NCBI GenBank assembly: GCA_033807695.1
Contig: CM066309.1
Span: forward strand, 3,472,001 to 3,536,000
From: Daedaleopsis sinensis
Taxonomy: Eukaryota > Basidiomycota > Agaricomycetes > Polyporales > Polyporaceae
Direction of reading: 5' to 3'
DNA: 64,000 nt
Part shown: positions 1 through 11,430 of the stretch, piece after piece
How positions within the stretch are numbered: position 1 is the stretch's first letter
Layout of the letters: the number at the start of each line of letters is the position of its first letter
Position numbers and translations under genes: made by a program
Notes under the pieces: generated by a model
Seen by the model: only the letters and a program-made list of their open reading frames with translations
Told to the model about the DNA's origin: nothing
Databases searched by the model: none

Positions 1-308
1 ACTCGATCGCGGACATTGCCATCTCGCCCTTCCTTGCTCGTGGCCGCATCTCGCTGGTGAACGACATCGGCTCGTGGCCGGTCGGGGATGGACCGAAGGT
101 CTGGGAGGCTATCACCACTGGCAAGTTTGCCCGGTTCGGCAAGTACGTGAACGACCTCTTCGCGCGTGAGAGCTTCAAGGCCACCTTTGACGAGGTATAT
201 CGGGTTCTGTTGCAATTGACTGTATGACCTCGAAGCTCATTTCGTCTTCAGGCATACGTGACCGAGGCGTTCAAGAAGCGTTTCGCTAACGTTCGTGACG
301 CCAAGTAA
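1..308 (+). CDS. Glutathione S-transferase-like protein, C-terminal end (5' partial)
   Basis: Only the last two exons are in the window. The visible exon runs to 194, an intron spans 195-251 (GTATAT...TCAG), and the final exon is 252-308 with TAA at 306-308; frame is kept across the junction (phase 0). The protein reads SIADIAISPFLARGR, then a region with GPKVWEAITTG and ARFGKYVNDLF, and ends in FKKRFANVRDAK. The helix motif (S)xADxxxxPFL is the conserved C-terminal helix of fungal glutathione S-transferases, where it supports the fold beside the substrate pocket. Family role (known): conjugation or reduction reactions with glutathione in the cytosol during detoxification. The thioredoxin-like N-terminal domain and catalytic residue lie before the window, so the subclass cannot be assigned. 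Confidence 0.75.
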
Positions 309-941
309 TTGAGCATGCGCAGATTGTCCAATGTTGTATTTGTAGTCTTAATCGCGTCATAACACAGTGTTTGTCTCACAGACATCGTCTGACCGTGGTC
401 CGTATTACTTATTCTGCGTGAATTATGCCGCACGGTCGGGAGAAAGGCACATTTAAGTTACTTTATGATCCCGCCTTATGTCTGCAAACGAGTTTGGTTC
501 GAGACCCGAGACATGCAATCATTACTAGGAGTTACAAATAGTTCGACCCAGCCGACATGTTACGGGTGACAAAAACGAGAGTGGCGGCCGGACAGTCTAG
601 GGGGCGTCCGGCAGATATGTACAATATGTACGAAGAGAACGTTTGCCGTACGATTAATCGCTATGCAAGATCCAAGGAGTTCCGAATAGATAGAGAACGA
701 AGACGTCGTGAAGAGGGAAAGCTACAAGTGGGGGAGAGATGGCGAACGCGAATGCTACAATAATTATAGTGAGTTCGTTGCGTCAAGTCGAATTGTCGTC
801 GATTGTTTGTTGGCGTGTGAATGGAGGCGGGGGCAATGCAAGGAGTGGACTATGGATACAGTAAGTAGAGAGATTGAGCAGCGCAGGAAACCCGGAGGAG
901 AGGTCGTCAAGAGGTCGTAAGTCAAATGCCCAGATGCCACG
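309..941. other. Intergenic between two convergent genes
   Basis: About 630 bp between the 3' end of the glutathione S-transferase gene and the 3' end of the minus-strand Ser/Pro-rich gene. It must hold both 3' untranslated regions and terminators. I see no convincing gene, repeat or RNA here. Confidence 0.6.
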
Positions 942-2963
942 TTACATGGACATCGAGTTCTGCGGGCCCGAGACGGAGAAGAGCGCGATGGGGATCGGTT
1001 TGCGACGCAGGCCCGCACTTGCAGTGCTGTCCCCGCTGTCGCTCGCGCTGCTCTGGCTCACGCGGGACGACCGACTGTCGCGCCTGCTCACGCCGACGGC
1101 CGCGAAGCTGCGGTCCGAGTCGAGGGAACGCTTCGCGACGTGTGCGCTGCCCTTGACCGCGTTCTTGCGCTGGAGCGGCGACATCGAAGATGCCGAGTGT
1201 GAATGCGAATGGGAGTGCGAGGTCGTGATCGAGATCACTGGAGTGGTCACGGCCTTGCTCTTCGCCTTCTTGGAGGGCGAGAGGTTGAATCGAGGAAGCC
1301 ATGAGTGCGAGTGAGACTCGGCAAGCGATCCGAGGGTAGACGTCGACCAGCGCGAACGGAGAGCGCGCTCCGGGTCCGAGCCCACCGACAATGTTGACGG
1401 TGAGTGGCGCATGGGGAGTGGACTCTCGGGCGCGCACGGCAGAGATTGAGATTGCGACTCGCTTCCGATGAAGGTGACATCGATGTCGAAATCGAACGAA
1501 GACAGCGGAGAAGCGGGCGCGGACGAGTTCTGCGAGTAGACAGATGCGCTCTGCGGCGTCGTCGGCCATGCGTCCCGACGAGGCGGAAGAGAGAGCTCGA
1601 CCGGGCTGTCGCAGAAGTCGTGGATATCGGCTGGGACCGCAGAGCGGGGAGGCGGGCGGAGCCCGGACGCGGACACGGGCGTCGAGACAACAAATTGGCT
1701 GCTCGGCGAAGGAGGTACGGAGCCCGCGCTCGACCACGCATCGTGGGGGATGGTGAGCTCTGTGCCGAGGAAGCCAGCGCCGAGCGCCGCGTTCGCGAGC
1801 TCGGCGAGTAGCTCCTCTGTAGCCTGCTCCATGGCCGAGAGCGCTGGAGACTTGTGCACCGGAGGTGGCGGGGGCGGCCTGGTAGGCACCAGGTACGAGC
1901 GACGCCTGAGCGGGAAGGTGGGGTCCAGCTGGGCGCTAGGCCCGCGCGCACTGCTGTCTTGAATTTGAATGGAGATGCGCGGAAGGACTGGATGGACCTT
2001 ACTGCTGCGGCCCTTGCGCGGAGGAGGCGGCATGGAGTCGGGGCGCGCGTGGAATTCAGAGGCAGGGGGAAGGGGTGATGCGGGCGTTTCGGGAGACGAG
2101 AGCGTAACAATATCGCTGATGTCCTGTGCGATCCACTCGACTTCCTCGGAGACATCCTCCTCGACGAAGGAAGTGATTGAGCTCTTGCGGACGGGCTCGC
2201 AGAGGTCGGGCATAGACTTCATGAACAGCACAGACGCGTGCTGTGACTTGAAGGTGGGCGCGCGCATGAGGTTGGACTTGCTGGGCGACTCGTCGTCGTC
2301 GGATGTCGGTGGTGTGGAGCAAGGGGTCTTGGGACTGGCAGTGGAGGCTTCGCTGCTGCTGACGGAAGGAGTCGGAGACTGATCGCGTCTCCTGGAAAGC
2401 GTCGCGGAAGAAGGGGGAGATGGAAATTCGAGTGAGATTCCGAGGCCAGAGAATCGCAAGTTGATATCGTCCAGGGTGCAGTCCGAGGTCGGTGATGATG
2501 AAACTAACCGTGGCGGAGTGATTGGGCGGGGAGGGGGCGATGGGGTGCGTACCCTTGGGGCGCTTGATGGAGGGAAGAAATCATCGAAAGTGAGACCTTC
2601 CACGCCAGTCAGGACGACCCTGCGCGAATCTCGCTTGTCACGAGGAGTTGTAGGGCGAGCGCCGAGGGTTGCGCTGCCACCGAGAGGGCGCAGAGGCTGG
2701 GGTTGATGCAGATGTGTCGGAGTGATCGTTAGGGAGGAAGTTGATGAGCATGAGAGTCGGCTGGGGGATTCGTCTTCTTCTGCGACGTTTGGAAGGATAT
2801 GGATAATCTTCGAATGTATCCTTGCTGGCGGTGTGGCATCAGACTTGTTCGTAGGGCGCGCGCGCCGTTTGCCAAGGTTGGGCAGGATCCTGTTGTTTGC
2901 GAACACTGTCTTTCTGTTAGCTTGAATATGGACTGATAGATATGGAGACTCACGCGATGCCAT
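942..2963 (-). CDS. Ser/Pro-rich low-complexity protein of unknown function
   Basis: A long minus-strand frame of about 657 residues ending at TAA 942-944. The best model has a 10-nt first exon (2954-2963, ATG at 2963), a 48-nt intron at 2906-2953 (GTGAGT donor, CTAAC branch site, ACAG acceptor), and one large exon 942-2905; the protein then starts MASLFANNRILPNLGKRR. An unspliced reading from the same ATG is also open. The body is rich in Ser, Pro and Thr with many SP/TP sites (for example TPSPPPRPITPP and PPPPPPVHKSP), acidic patches, and His/Ser repeats (HSHSHSHSHS). The C-terminus is RRKPIPIALFSVSG. No transmembrane segment or enzymatic motif is visible, and I recognise no family. Composition suggests a largely disordered, possibly phosphorylated regulatory protein; that is inference. 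The codon bias of the frame and absence of stops over 2 kb argue that it is real. Confidence 0.7.
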   Translation of the reverse strand: MASRESPYLSVHIQANRKTVFANNRILPNLGKRRARPTNKSDATPPARIHSKIIHILPNVAEEDESPSRLSCSSTSSLTITPTHLHQPQPLRPLGGSATLGARPTTPRDKRDSRRVVLTGVEGLTFDDFFPPSSAPRVRTPSPPPRPITPPRLVSSSPTSDCTLDDINLRFSGLGISLEFPSPPSSATLSRRRDQSPTPSVSSSEASTASPKTPCSTPPTSDDDESPSKSNLMRAPTFKSQHASVLFMKSMPDLCEPVRKSSITSFVEEDVSEEVEWIAQDISDIVTLSSPETPASPLPPASEFHARPDSMPPPPRKGRSSKVHPVLPRISIQIQDSSARGPSAQLDPTFPLRRRSYLVPTRPPPPPPVHKSPALSAMEQATEELLAELANAALGAGFLGTELTIPHDAWSSAGSVPPSPSSQFVVSTPVSASGLRPPPRSAVPADIHDFCDSPVELSLPPRRDAWPTTPQSASVYSQNSSAPASPLSSFDFDIDVTFIGSESQSQSLPCAPESPLPMRHSPSTLSVGSDPERALRSRWSTSTLGSLAESHSHSWLPRFNLSPSKKAKSKAVTTPVISITTSHSHSHSHSASSMSPLQRKNAVKGSAHVAKRSLDSDRSFAAVGVSRRDSRSSRVSQSSASDSGDSTASAGLRRKPIPIALFSVSGPQNSMSM

Positions 2964-5866
2964 CGTAGGGGTCGTTATAATCTATGAAGATCGTGAAAAA
3001 GAGGCTGGCTCAAAGCAACGAAAGCGTCGAGGATGAGAAGTGGCGGAAGAATCTGTCCAGCAGGAGCTTTAGTATCCTTCACCACATGCGCGGCCTTTTG
3101 TGCGATGGTCCTCATTGTCTTCCATACCCGGCCGTAGAGTCCTTCGAACAATAATGACTGACGTTTTGGGAACAATAAACCGACTTTAAGCGCTCGCGTC
3201 GGCTATTATCTTATGTAACGAGCGGTTGAATAGCCTGTAAGCTGTATTGATAAGTGTTTGCTCACCAGCGTCTCCAAATTTAGCCATATCCTTCTTCCAT
3301 CTGAACGTAGGCGACCTTAGCAAACATTACATTTGAGGGGGAAAGCTTACCCGGCTGTTGTCATGAGCGGTTATTCACACATGCCTTGTTCTCGAATCTG
3401 CTGTATGCCATGTCGACCGTGCGCGTGAGTTAGCACAGATTAGGTGCGCACCGCATGCCGTCTGTTCCCCATCTTCTGGCCCTGAGGCCTGACGTACTGA
3501 CATCCTAGTAAGTACCCGCCTACGGAGGACGTGTCTTTCCCGCTCTTCAAGTTCCGCCGACAAAGAGCGGCATCTCTGTCTTGTACTTACTCTGTATGTC
3601 TGTCTCAGCTTCTTTGGTTCACTGCTCGACAACAGATTTACTTGCCTCTATACTGGAGATGCCTTGCTTCGAATCCTGTTAGAAGACATGCGCCGGTGCA
3701 TAGCGCGCACCCCGCGCCCGAGCTGCACGCCGGCGGCGAGGCACCAGTCTTCGACTCGCATGTCAGGCCCCGACTGCTATTGTCTTGTTTATCGCCCAGC
3801 AATCATCGATTTCCTTGACGGTGACGGCATGGAACTCTTCCTTGCAGTGCGACTGCCTGATAGTCCGAAATTATGTCGGGTATACTTGACATATGCAGTC
3901 CAGTATGAACACACAATCTTGCGCACCTTGTGCGACCCATATGAGCTCAGGTTCAGCGTTGGCCAATCCTTTGAAGCGATCGCACTGGCTATGTTTTCGG
4001 GGCAGAACTCCTCCACATTTCAATGTCTTGTCACTTTTCGCGGGTCAACTTCGGTATACCAAGGTGTTGCATTTGTAGAAGGTCCTTCAGTGATAGGTGG
4101 GCAAACACGTACCTTCTCAGCTTCTAAATGAGGATGGCTGGCGCATATAATATGGCTATGCACATATCAAGTATACCCACGTACCGATCTTGAAGCTTGA
4201 TGTCTGCGAGGTATCGAGCCGATCAGACCAGTGGTAAGTCAACGAGGAAGCCTTTGACAGGCGTGCTATTTCAACATGCATATGACCAGCCTACTTGTTT
4301 GCCTTCTGGCTGGAAACTCCAAGCGGTCGCTGAGCCACTGATTCCAGATGCATGATTGAACTGGCGTCTGCTTGTGGTGAAACTCAGCTGGGCCAATTGG
4401 GGAACTCGGTGCGCACCTTCAAGTTGTGCTCGCCATTTCTGGGGTCTGAAGTGGTACCGGTGCTAACAACTCGGACCCTCTCGTTGCTTTCGCACCCTCA
4501 GAGTGTCGATATGAGCCTATATGAGATAGCATCATTTCGAATTATAGTCCGGAAGCGTTCGAGGCTGGTACCTTTCATAGGTCTTCCGGCCTTCTATGCA
4601 AATGACTCCGAGCACGAAGACACTGGCAACTGGAAGAGCATCTAGCCTGCAACTGTGCCCCGTCGCCAGTGAGTGAGACTCATTGGAGGGCAGTCATATA
4701 AAGATGACACCTGGAAGATGAGTACAGCGTGCATATGTCGCGCATACAATCATGTGGTATGGCGCATACGATCATTCGAGTAGACTGTAGACGTACCGGT
4801 ACCGTGCTCTGAGCGCGAACTGGCCCTCCCTCATGACTACTATGAGCTCTGTTCTTCCTCCGCCACGGTATATTCGGCTTGTGCAGCAGAATTGTGGCCC
4901 CAATATTGTGTTGATACACGGGTGAAAGGGAAGGGAGTGGCATGTCGGTTGGGAGGGGGGGAGAGAAAGCGAAAGAATAGAAAGCCCAGAGCACCCTTCA
5001 TATAAGAGAGAGATCTGATCCTAAAAAATAGCGTAGCATCAAGACGTCTGTATACCGCTAGCAATTAGTAGAGGGCAAAAGGAGAGCATTAATGAGAAGT
5101 TCAAGTACTAGGAGAGATGCGGCAGCGCCCGCAGGAGAACGCGTCGGACGCGACGGTCACGTGGTGTGCACCCGTGTGTACTATGGCGGTCGGACGGCCT
5201 GGCCCTCAGCTCCGATAAGTTTCTCTTTCTCTCCACTGTGTGGCTGCCAGTATATCCTAACTGCAGTCTGATCACGACCAGTGTACGAGGTAAGTGCTAC
5301 CAGATTTGTGAACTATTTGGGCTCCTATCCTGCTTAACCCTTCAATTACCGTTAGTAAGTCTCTCTCTTAGTCTCACATTCAAATCCACAGCTACATATC
5401 TAACACCGGTACATATCTAACACCGGTATAATGACATTGTTCCTCATCAACCCATATTCAACGCGTTATACATTATTGCCATACTTATCCTCAGGACACG
5501 CGCAAGATTCCACTGGTAGCCGCGAGCCTTGTACTTCCCACAGCACCTTGGTGGGTCATCATGGGATCACCTATGATCCACAAACTAAGCCTGCCAATCT
5601 TGTGGAGACTTTGGGAGCCGGCGCGCGACACGGTCACGATTCAATATCCAATGCCGTCACCAAAGCAGGTAAGTAACTCTCGACCGCTTGTTTCATGAGT
5701 GTTGCAACTGCTGATACTTGTTTCACCCGATATGTCCTTCGCCTCAGCTGATCGGTACTGCGCTGATCGAGGCACAGGCGGAGCACACCTCCATCCCTAT
5801 CGACATCGTAGAAAAGTCGGTTTGGCCTCTGCCTGTTGGCATTGCAGATCATATACCCAAGCGGAT
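2964..5866. other. 2.9 kb without a convincing gene; small unclassified reading frames
   Basis: AT-richer than its neighbours. Several plus-strand frames are open but have no recognisable domain: 3664-4131 (155 codons), 4352-4645 (97 codons), and 5431-5668, which could be spliced by a GTAAGT donor to the stretch reading LIGTALIEAQAEH (from about 5749). None has a full gene structure I can defend. They may be remnants of decayed genes or chance frames. The right-hand end lies against the 3' end of the flavin monooxygenase gene. The left-hand end must hold the promoter of the Ser/Pro-rich gene. Confidence 0.4.
5394..5427. repeat. Perfect 17-bp tandem repeat, two copies
   Basis: The unit ACATATCTAACACCGGT occurs twice in succession at 5394-5410 and 5411-5427 with no mismatch. 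It lies in the gene-poor stretch before the flavin monooxygenase 3' end. No function is evident. Confidence 0.85.
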
Positions 5867-7574
5867 CTACATGTACCATACCGATTGGTTGACGAACTGC
5901 GGCACTCCATGCTCTTCCTCATACGCGCTCTGCCACTTCGCCAACCGCTCCATCACGTCCGCCCATTCCGCCTCAGTCCGCACGCCATCTAACCACCTCG
6001 CTTGCTCTCCTCGCTCCTTGACACGCTCCCAGGCCCGCCCGAGCAGCCGCGAGTTTCCCCTCCCGGTGCGCCTCCACGGCTCGACGAATTTGCGTCCGTC
6101 GTGCGGCAGCGCACCGACGTCCTTCAGGTACTCGACGAGCGCGTCCTGGTAGTCGTGGTCCTGCTCCGCCTCGGATACAAGCCGGTGCCCGACGTAGTAC
6201 GGGTCCAGCCCCTCGCGTTGCACCGCGGCTTCACGCGCAGCCAGCTCACGCAGCATCGCGTCGCGGCTAGGGAGCACGGAGGAGTTTGCGAGCGCGTGTG
6301 CGACCAGGAGGCTCTGCGCGATGTCGGACGGGCAGTTCGCCACGAGCACGGGGAGGCCGACGAAGGCGAGCGCCGTCGGAGGGAGCTGCGGGGAGAGGCT
6401 GAAGATGTGTCGGTGAGTGGGGAATATGTAGCGCAGGTTGCTGATGAGCGTGGGCGCGGTCGTGGAGTTGTAGGGGGTTTCTGGGTCGACGGCTAGCACG
6501 GAGGAGTGCGGCGGGCTGAGGAAGGGTACGCGGAACTCGTACCCTGTGCCGAGGATGAGGGAGTCGACGTCGTCAAGCGACGTACCATCCTCGAAGACGA
6601 CTGAAGTGTTCGTGAAGTGTGTGATACGCGGTTTCCGGACAACGTTCGCCCCTGGTGTCGCCTCGTTCCTCGGGGTCAAGGATTGGTAAGCCTGTGTGGG
6701 AGATGAATGAAATCCTGACCGGTGAGGACATGCATGGAACTAGTATGATGCTCACCACTCGCGCTGTCTTGCCGACCTGTAGAGCAGCGTCGCGTCCGCT
6801 CGCACCAGCGCCAACTATCACAACCGTGCGGTTTCTGTACTTCTCAGGATGCCGATAGTAAATAGAATGTATAATCTCGCGTTGGGGCGTCCCAGGTGGT
6901 GTGTTCGCTAGCCATCCCTCTGTACCATTCCAGACTGGAACGTGTGGGTAGTGATTGTGGCCGTTCGCGACGATGAGATGGTCATACGAATGCCTCACAA
7001 TATTAGCAACCTGGCCTGCATCCGGTTCGACCTGAACCTCGAGGTCCCACTTCCCTTCCACACCATCTCCAATCCAGTTGGCGGAAACGACCCGATGATG
7101 AACGCGAATGTGTCCAGTCAGATCATGGTGTTCGGCGTAGTCGAAGTGATACCGCTCGACATATTCATGAGAGGGAAAAAGCGGAGTATTCGGCGGGTAC
7201 GTGAAGTTCGGGTAAGTCATCGTCGGGTGCGGAGTGTTCGTATGCAGCAGTGGATACAGGGGTGATTCGGGGAGATCGGGGGGTTGTGGAAGAGGGCCTG
7301 GAGGATCCGGTAGCCATACCCCTCCTACATTCCGTCGCTGCTCGTATAGCACAACCTCCCAACCGTTCCGGACATCTTCAGGTAAGTCGAAGATTGTCTT
7401 CAAGATGGCGAGTCCGCCACTGCCTCCTCCGACGATGGCAATAGCTTTCACGGGTTGGTGGGAGGTAGAGGGGACTTGAAATGGTTCCTGGAGATGCACA
7501 GACGCTAACGCTGCACCGGCGGTTAAGGTGACAGCTTGCCAGATGGCGATCGTCATGATAGGTCGTCCCAGCAT
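5867..7574 (-). CDS. Flavin-containing monooxygenase-like protein (FAD/NADPH)
   Basis: Two exons, 6756-7574 and 5867-6691, with a 64-nt intron 6692-6755 (GTGAGC...ACAG, phase 0); 547 residues. The N-terminus (MLGRPIMTIAIWQAVTLTAG) has a hydrophobic stretch that may be a signal peptide or anchor. The FAD-binding Rossmann motif AIVGGGSGGLAILK is at about residues 46-59. The second dinucleotide motif VVIVGAGASGRDAALQ, expected to bind NADPH, is just before the intron, preceded by IIHSIYYRHP, which replaces the usual FxGxxxHxxxY signature in part. The distal TGYEFRVPF segment matches the 'ATGY' region of the family. Known chemistry: NADPH-dependent insertion of one oxygen into a soft nucleophile (N or S) or, in related enzymes, Baeyer-Villiger oxidation. 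The substrate is unknown. ATG at 7556 (MTIAIW) is an alternative start. No neighbour points to a pathway. Confidence 0.88.
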
Positions 7575-8100
7575 CGTCTAGCTAGAGGCGGAGGGGAGGG
7601 AGTAGACAAGTCATGAAACATGTTCCATGCTATAAGTATCGTGGTCTCCGGTTAAGTGTGAAATTGAGAATCAGCTGTAATTGCTTGATGACAGGGTGAT
7701 ATGGCGCAATCTTCTTTGCACCCGGTGGGGTAACATTAAGTACCCTTCTCGACGGTTGCCGAGGTCTGGCATGACAAAGTTAGTGACTGTGTATCCCACA
7801 AGGTCAGACCATTTTGTTGGTCCAGATATGCAGGTTGACTGGAAGAAGCTAAGCGAATTTGGTCAGTGGCCCTGCAGCGTAAATTACTTCCGATGTGGAT
7901 ACTGATACCGCATTGTGAACTTAACTGGAGTTGTTGCAGATATGGTAGACCGCGCAACGGAGGAGGGACCGGGTAGGTCCCGGTTCCAAGCTATGAACAC
8001 TGGGGTTCGGGCCGTCAAGTGTGCTTCGGACGGAGGAAAGAGAATGAGATAAAATAGTAGGGTACGGTTATACATACGGAACGACAGCTGTTCCTCCTCG
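7575..8100. promoter_or_regulatory. Upstream region of the flavin monooxygenase gene and 3' region of MPDU1
   Basis: 526 bp between the start of the minus-strand flavin monooxygenase gene and the 3' end of the minus-strand MPDU1 gene. The part next to 7575 is pyrimidine-rich on the minus strand (7582-7602), a common core-promoter feature in Agaricomycetes. No gene or repeat is visible. Confidence 0.45.
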
Positions 8101-9116
8101 TCAATCCACCTTCCGAGCCCACCTCCTGCCCGGACGGGGGCTATTGCGACCGCTCGGAGAAGCGGGAGGAACGACAACCTCAACTCTGTGCGACGGGGTA
8201 CTGGACCAGTCGGCAGCAGCCTTCTTCTCAGCGGAGACACCGATAGGCCCCATCTCGAGTTCTTCCTTTTCTTCCTTGCCCCAGTAGGCCCACATTTGGG
8301 CTCCGAGGACGATGTTCAGGGCGAGAGCGAGAGCGAAACCAGCGGTAAGGATGGGGTCGCCGACCTCGGTTGCAGTGGTGAACAGACGGGCGAGGCAGCC
8401 GCCGACTTGGGAGATGACGGCGAACGCAGAGAGCTGGCCGGTACTCTGCGCGCGGTGGTTCTGGCGGATCTGCGGGAGCTTGGAGAAGAGCGAGAGAGGG
8501 AGCGTGGCGACTTGGAGGATCGCCAGGGCAGACGCGGGGGCGAGAACGAGTGCGACAGTGAATGCGATCGCAGCCTGAATTGAGAGCACCGCGCGCTGTA
8601 CGGCGCCCCGTGCAGCCAGTGAGGCGGGTGGGTTGTAGTGCACGATGAGGAGTGTGATGACGATGTTCTGGATTGTGAGGAAGAAGTTCTCGCCATACGT
8701 GGAGAACGGGAACTCATTGTGGTAGGAGTACGCGGTAGTGATGGCGTATGCCAAGGTTTCGAGGACGTAGGCAGTGAGCGACAGCCCTCGCGCAGACCGC
8801 GCGGACACAACTGCGACCGTCGTGTTCAATAGATTGTCATACGGAACTTCAAGGTGTACGCACTGAGCAGTAATTGCGGTACTTTCATAATCGAGCCTCC
8901 CACCACTATGCCAAGACCGAGACCCTTCGAGAGCGAATACTTCAGGCATTCGACATCGCTGAAGTCGAGGTGCTCGACAATGGAACTATAACATTTCTAA
9001 AGTATAGTTCAGTTGGTTATGTGCGATCTGAGGGTCTTTGAATAACATACCTGGCCAACAATGGAAACTCCGAGGTCCTTGATAAACCAAGGTAAGTTCT
9101 GCGTAATTGTGGTCAT
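8101..9116 (-). CDS. MPDU1: Mannose-P-dolichol utilization defect 1 protein (PQ-loop)
   Basis: Three exons: 9051-9116, 8864-8996 and 8101-8810, with introns 8997-9050 and 8811-8863; 302 residues. The acceptor at TTTAG/AAATG and the donor CTCA/GTGCGT were chosen because only these restore the conserved segment KGLGLGIVVGGSIMKVPQLL joined to SARSARGLSLTAYVLETLAY, which is the first PQ-loop of the MPDU1/Lec35 family. The second PQ-loop is LPQIRQNHRAQSTGQLS. About seven hydrophobic segments fit an ER multi-span membrane protein. Known role: needed for use of mannose-phosphate-dolichol and glucose-phosphate-dolichol in N-glycan, GPI-anchor and O-mannose synthesis in the ER lumen; the exact mechanism is debated. 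A charged C-terminal tail (KEEKEELE, then Ser/Pro-rich) follows the last helix. The gene is divergent from eIF3e with 246 bp between start codons. Confidence 0.93.
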
Positions 9117-9362
9117 CGTCGCGACTCGCGAGCGTAGGCGTTCTCGGCAACGTCGAAGTACGAAAGAAAGATGAGGCTGGCGGACGTGTCCAGCGTGGCT
9201 CAGTCTTGGTGGACGGAAGTCACGTGCGCCCGCCCGTTATGGCAGCGCATTTTTCTATGGGTTAGACGGTGAAGGCGGCTTCTTACTTGACGAGCTTCGA
9301 TCTCGAGCTGCTCTCTCGGTAATCTGCTCATCTTTGACGACGACGGCAGCGATAGTTTCAAA
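9117..9362. promoter_or_regulatory. Shared divergent promoter of MPDU1 and eIF3e
   Basis: Only 246 bp separate the two start codons, so both 5' leaders and core promoters must fit here. The eIF3e side carries the sequence TCAAAATGG around its ATG, a good start context. No TATA box is evident. Confidence 0.6.
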
Positions 9363-10972
9363 ATGGCCGACTACGACCTCACAAAGACGATAATTCCCCA
9401 CTGCGACCGCCATCTCGTCTTTCCTCTGCTAAATCACTTGGCAGAGAGCGAACTGTTTCCCGCGGAACAAGTCCATGCAGCGCAATATGAGCTCGCGAAG
9501 GAGACGAACATGGTTGACTATGCTGTGAGCTTGTTCCAGCAGTTGCATCCGGACGATGAGGTTCCCGAAGGTATGTAGCGTATTCTCCACGGATTAACCA
9601 ACAACGCTTACGGCCACCTCTGCAGAATTTGCGGGCAAGCGCGAAAAGGCTGTCTCGACCAACGAGCAGCTTCAGCAAGAGGCGCAGGCCGTGCTCGATG
9701 TGATCGAGAACCCGGATGTTGCACAGTCTCTCCGACAGGACAAGAACCAGAATTTACAGTTCCTCAAAGACAACTACAACGTGAGCTTTATTTGTCCGTG
9801 CTACCTACCCCACGTCCCAATCCCTCTTTTAGGTTACACTTGATCAAATCACTGCGCTATACAACTTCGGCAAATTCCAATACTCGTACGGCAACTACTC
9901 TGGCGCGGCCGATTATCTCTACCACTTCCGCATCCTCTCCACCGACCCCGATCTTACCATCTCTGCCCACTGGGGAAAACTCGCGTGCGACATCCTCACC
10001 GGAAAATGGGAGGTCGCCCTCGAGGAGCTCAACTCTCTGCGCGAAGCCATCGACTCTCGCGCCCCTTCCATGCCCCAGTTCGCCGCTCCCTCTTCACAGG
10101 CCGACCCTGCCCTGTCGCAACTCCATTCCCGCACATGGCTCCTCCACTGGTCGCTCTTCGTCTACTTCAACCATCCGCAGGGCCGCACCCTCCTCCTGGA
10201 GACTTTCCTCTCACCAACATACCTTAACACGATCCAGACATCATCACCATGGATCCTCCGCTATCTCGCTACTGCTGCTGTATTATCCCGCAAAAGCGCA
10301 TCGGGAGCGCTCTCGTCCCGTGTGCGCCACTCCATCCGTGAGATCGTTAAGGTCATCCAGATGGAGGAGTACCAGTACCAAGACCCTGTCACCCAGTTCC
10401 TGAAAGAGCTCTACGTCGAGTTTGACTTCGAGGCTGCGCAGAAGGAGCTCGGTAAGGCGGAAACGGTTGTTGCGAACGACTTCTTCCTCGGCGAGTTCAA
10501 GGATGACTTCATGGACAATGCGCGATACCTCATCAGCGAGGCGTATTGTCGCATCCACCAGCGCATCGATATCGGGTATGTGTCTACATTCACATCATCC
10601 AACCGTACCTCTTGTTGAGGCGGATATCCTCTGCAGCGATCTCTCCGAAAGGCTCAATCTTTCGCGCGATGAGGGCGAGAAGTGGATTGTCAACCTCATC
10701 CGTGAGACACGTATGGGCGCAGATGCCAAAATCGACCTCGAGAAGGTGTGTTCTCTCATCAATCACCTGTATTGTCCAGTACTGAGTAGACCGCAACCCT
10801 ACAGAATGTTATCGAGATCCATCGACCTCCACTTCCGATCTACCAGTCTGTCATCGAGAAAACGCGTGGTCTCGCGTTCCGCACTCAAGCACTCGGCGCC
10901 GCCATGTCGCGCACACAACAACCGCCTGGGGCACCAGAGGCTGCCCAGCCCGCTGTTGTCGAGGCGCAGTGA
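9363..10972 (+). CDS. eIF3e: Translation initiation factor 3 subunit E (INT6)
   Basis: Five exons: 9363-9570, 9626-9780, 9833-10575, 10637-10745 and 10805-10972; 460 residues, close to the usual family length. The N-terminus [20 protein letters not shown] with LLNHLAE matches the eIF3e N-terminal domain, and [19 protein letters not shown] is its strongly conserved helical repeat. The C-terminal half (from about residue 250) is the PCI domain, including [14 protein letters not shown] and [19 protein letters not shown]. Known role: subunit of the eIF3 complex, which promotes 43S pre-initiation complex formation and mRNA recruitment in the cytosol; eIF3e also sits at the eIF3 - eIF4G contact. 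The short tail ends PAVVEAQ. All four introns are GT-AG and 52-61 nt. Confidence 0.96.
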
Positions 10973-11430
10973 TGTGAGATGTTGCTTGTGTATCAGTTGC
11001 AGTTGTCACACGTCTTGTAGCTCTATCGCTTTGCTGTCTTTCTAGGATCAATGACCATTGGCCCTCAGCTAAGCTGTCTGTATGCCTGCCTATCACGAAT
11101 CCGATGACGAGAACTCGGACGGCGGGTGTAGTCCGACCGATTGACCTTGTCTGATGGGCTGCGTAAATCTAGGATACACATCATACTATCCTACACCCTG
11201 CTTGCTGCTAGTACTGCTGGAGCCCAGCTTGTCTTTCGGAGGAGTATATACGTAGACACAACGTAGCCAGTCCCCGAGCGAGGTGCTGGATTTGGCAGTT
11301 GCAGTGATGGATTGATGGCGGGGACTGGGAAGCGCCTGGTTACGTGCCATGACACGTCTGCTCTCATCTACGCGCTAAATACAGATACCGTACACTATAT
11401 TCTCCTTCTCCTCCTCCCTCTCTCTTCTCG
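10973..11430. promoter_or_regulatory. Intergenic region with pyrimidine tract before SEC31
   Basis: 458 bp between eIF3e and SEC31, both on the plus strand. It holds the eIF3e 3' untranslated region and the SEC31 promoter. A pyrimidine-rich run at about 11399-11430 leads directly to the SEC31 ATG. Confidence 0.5.

Noticed and set aside
484..515. tRNA-like B-box word GGTTCGAGACC
   Set aside because: The T-stem does not pair over five bases and no A-box or acceptor stem can be built upstream.
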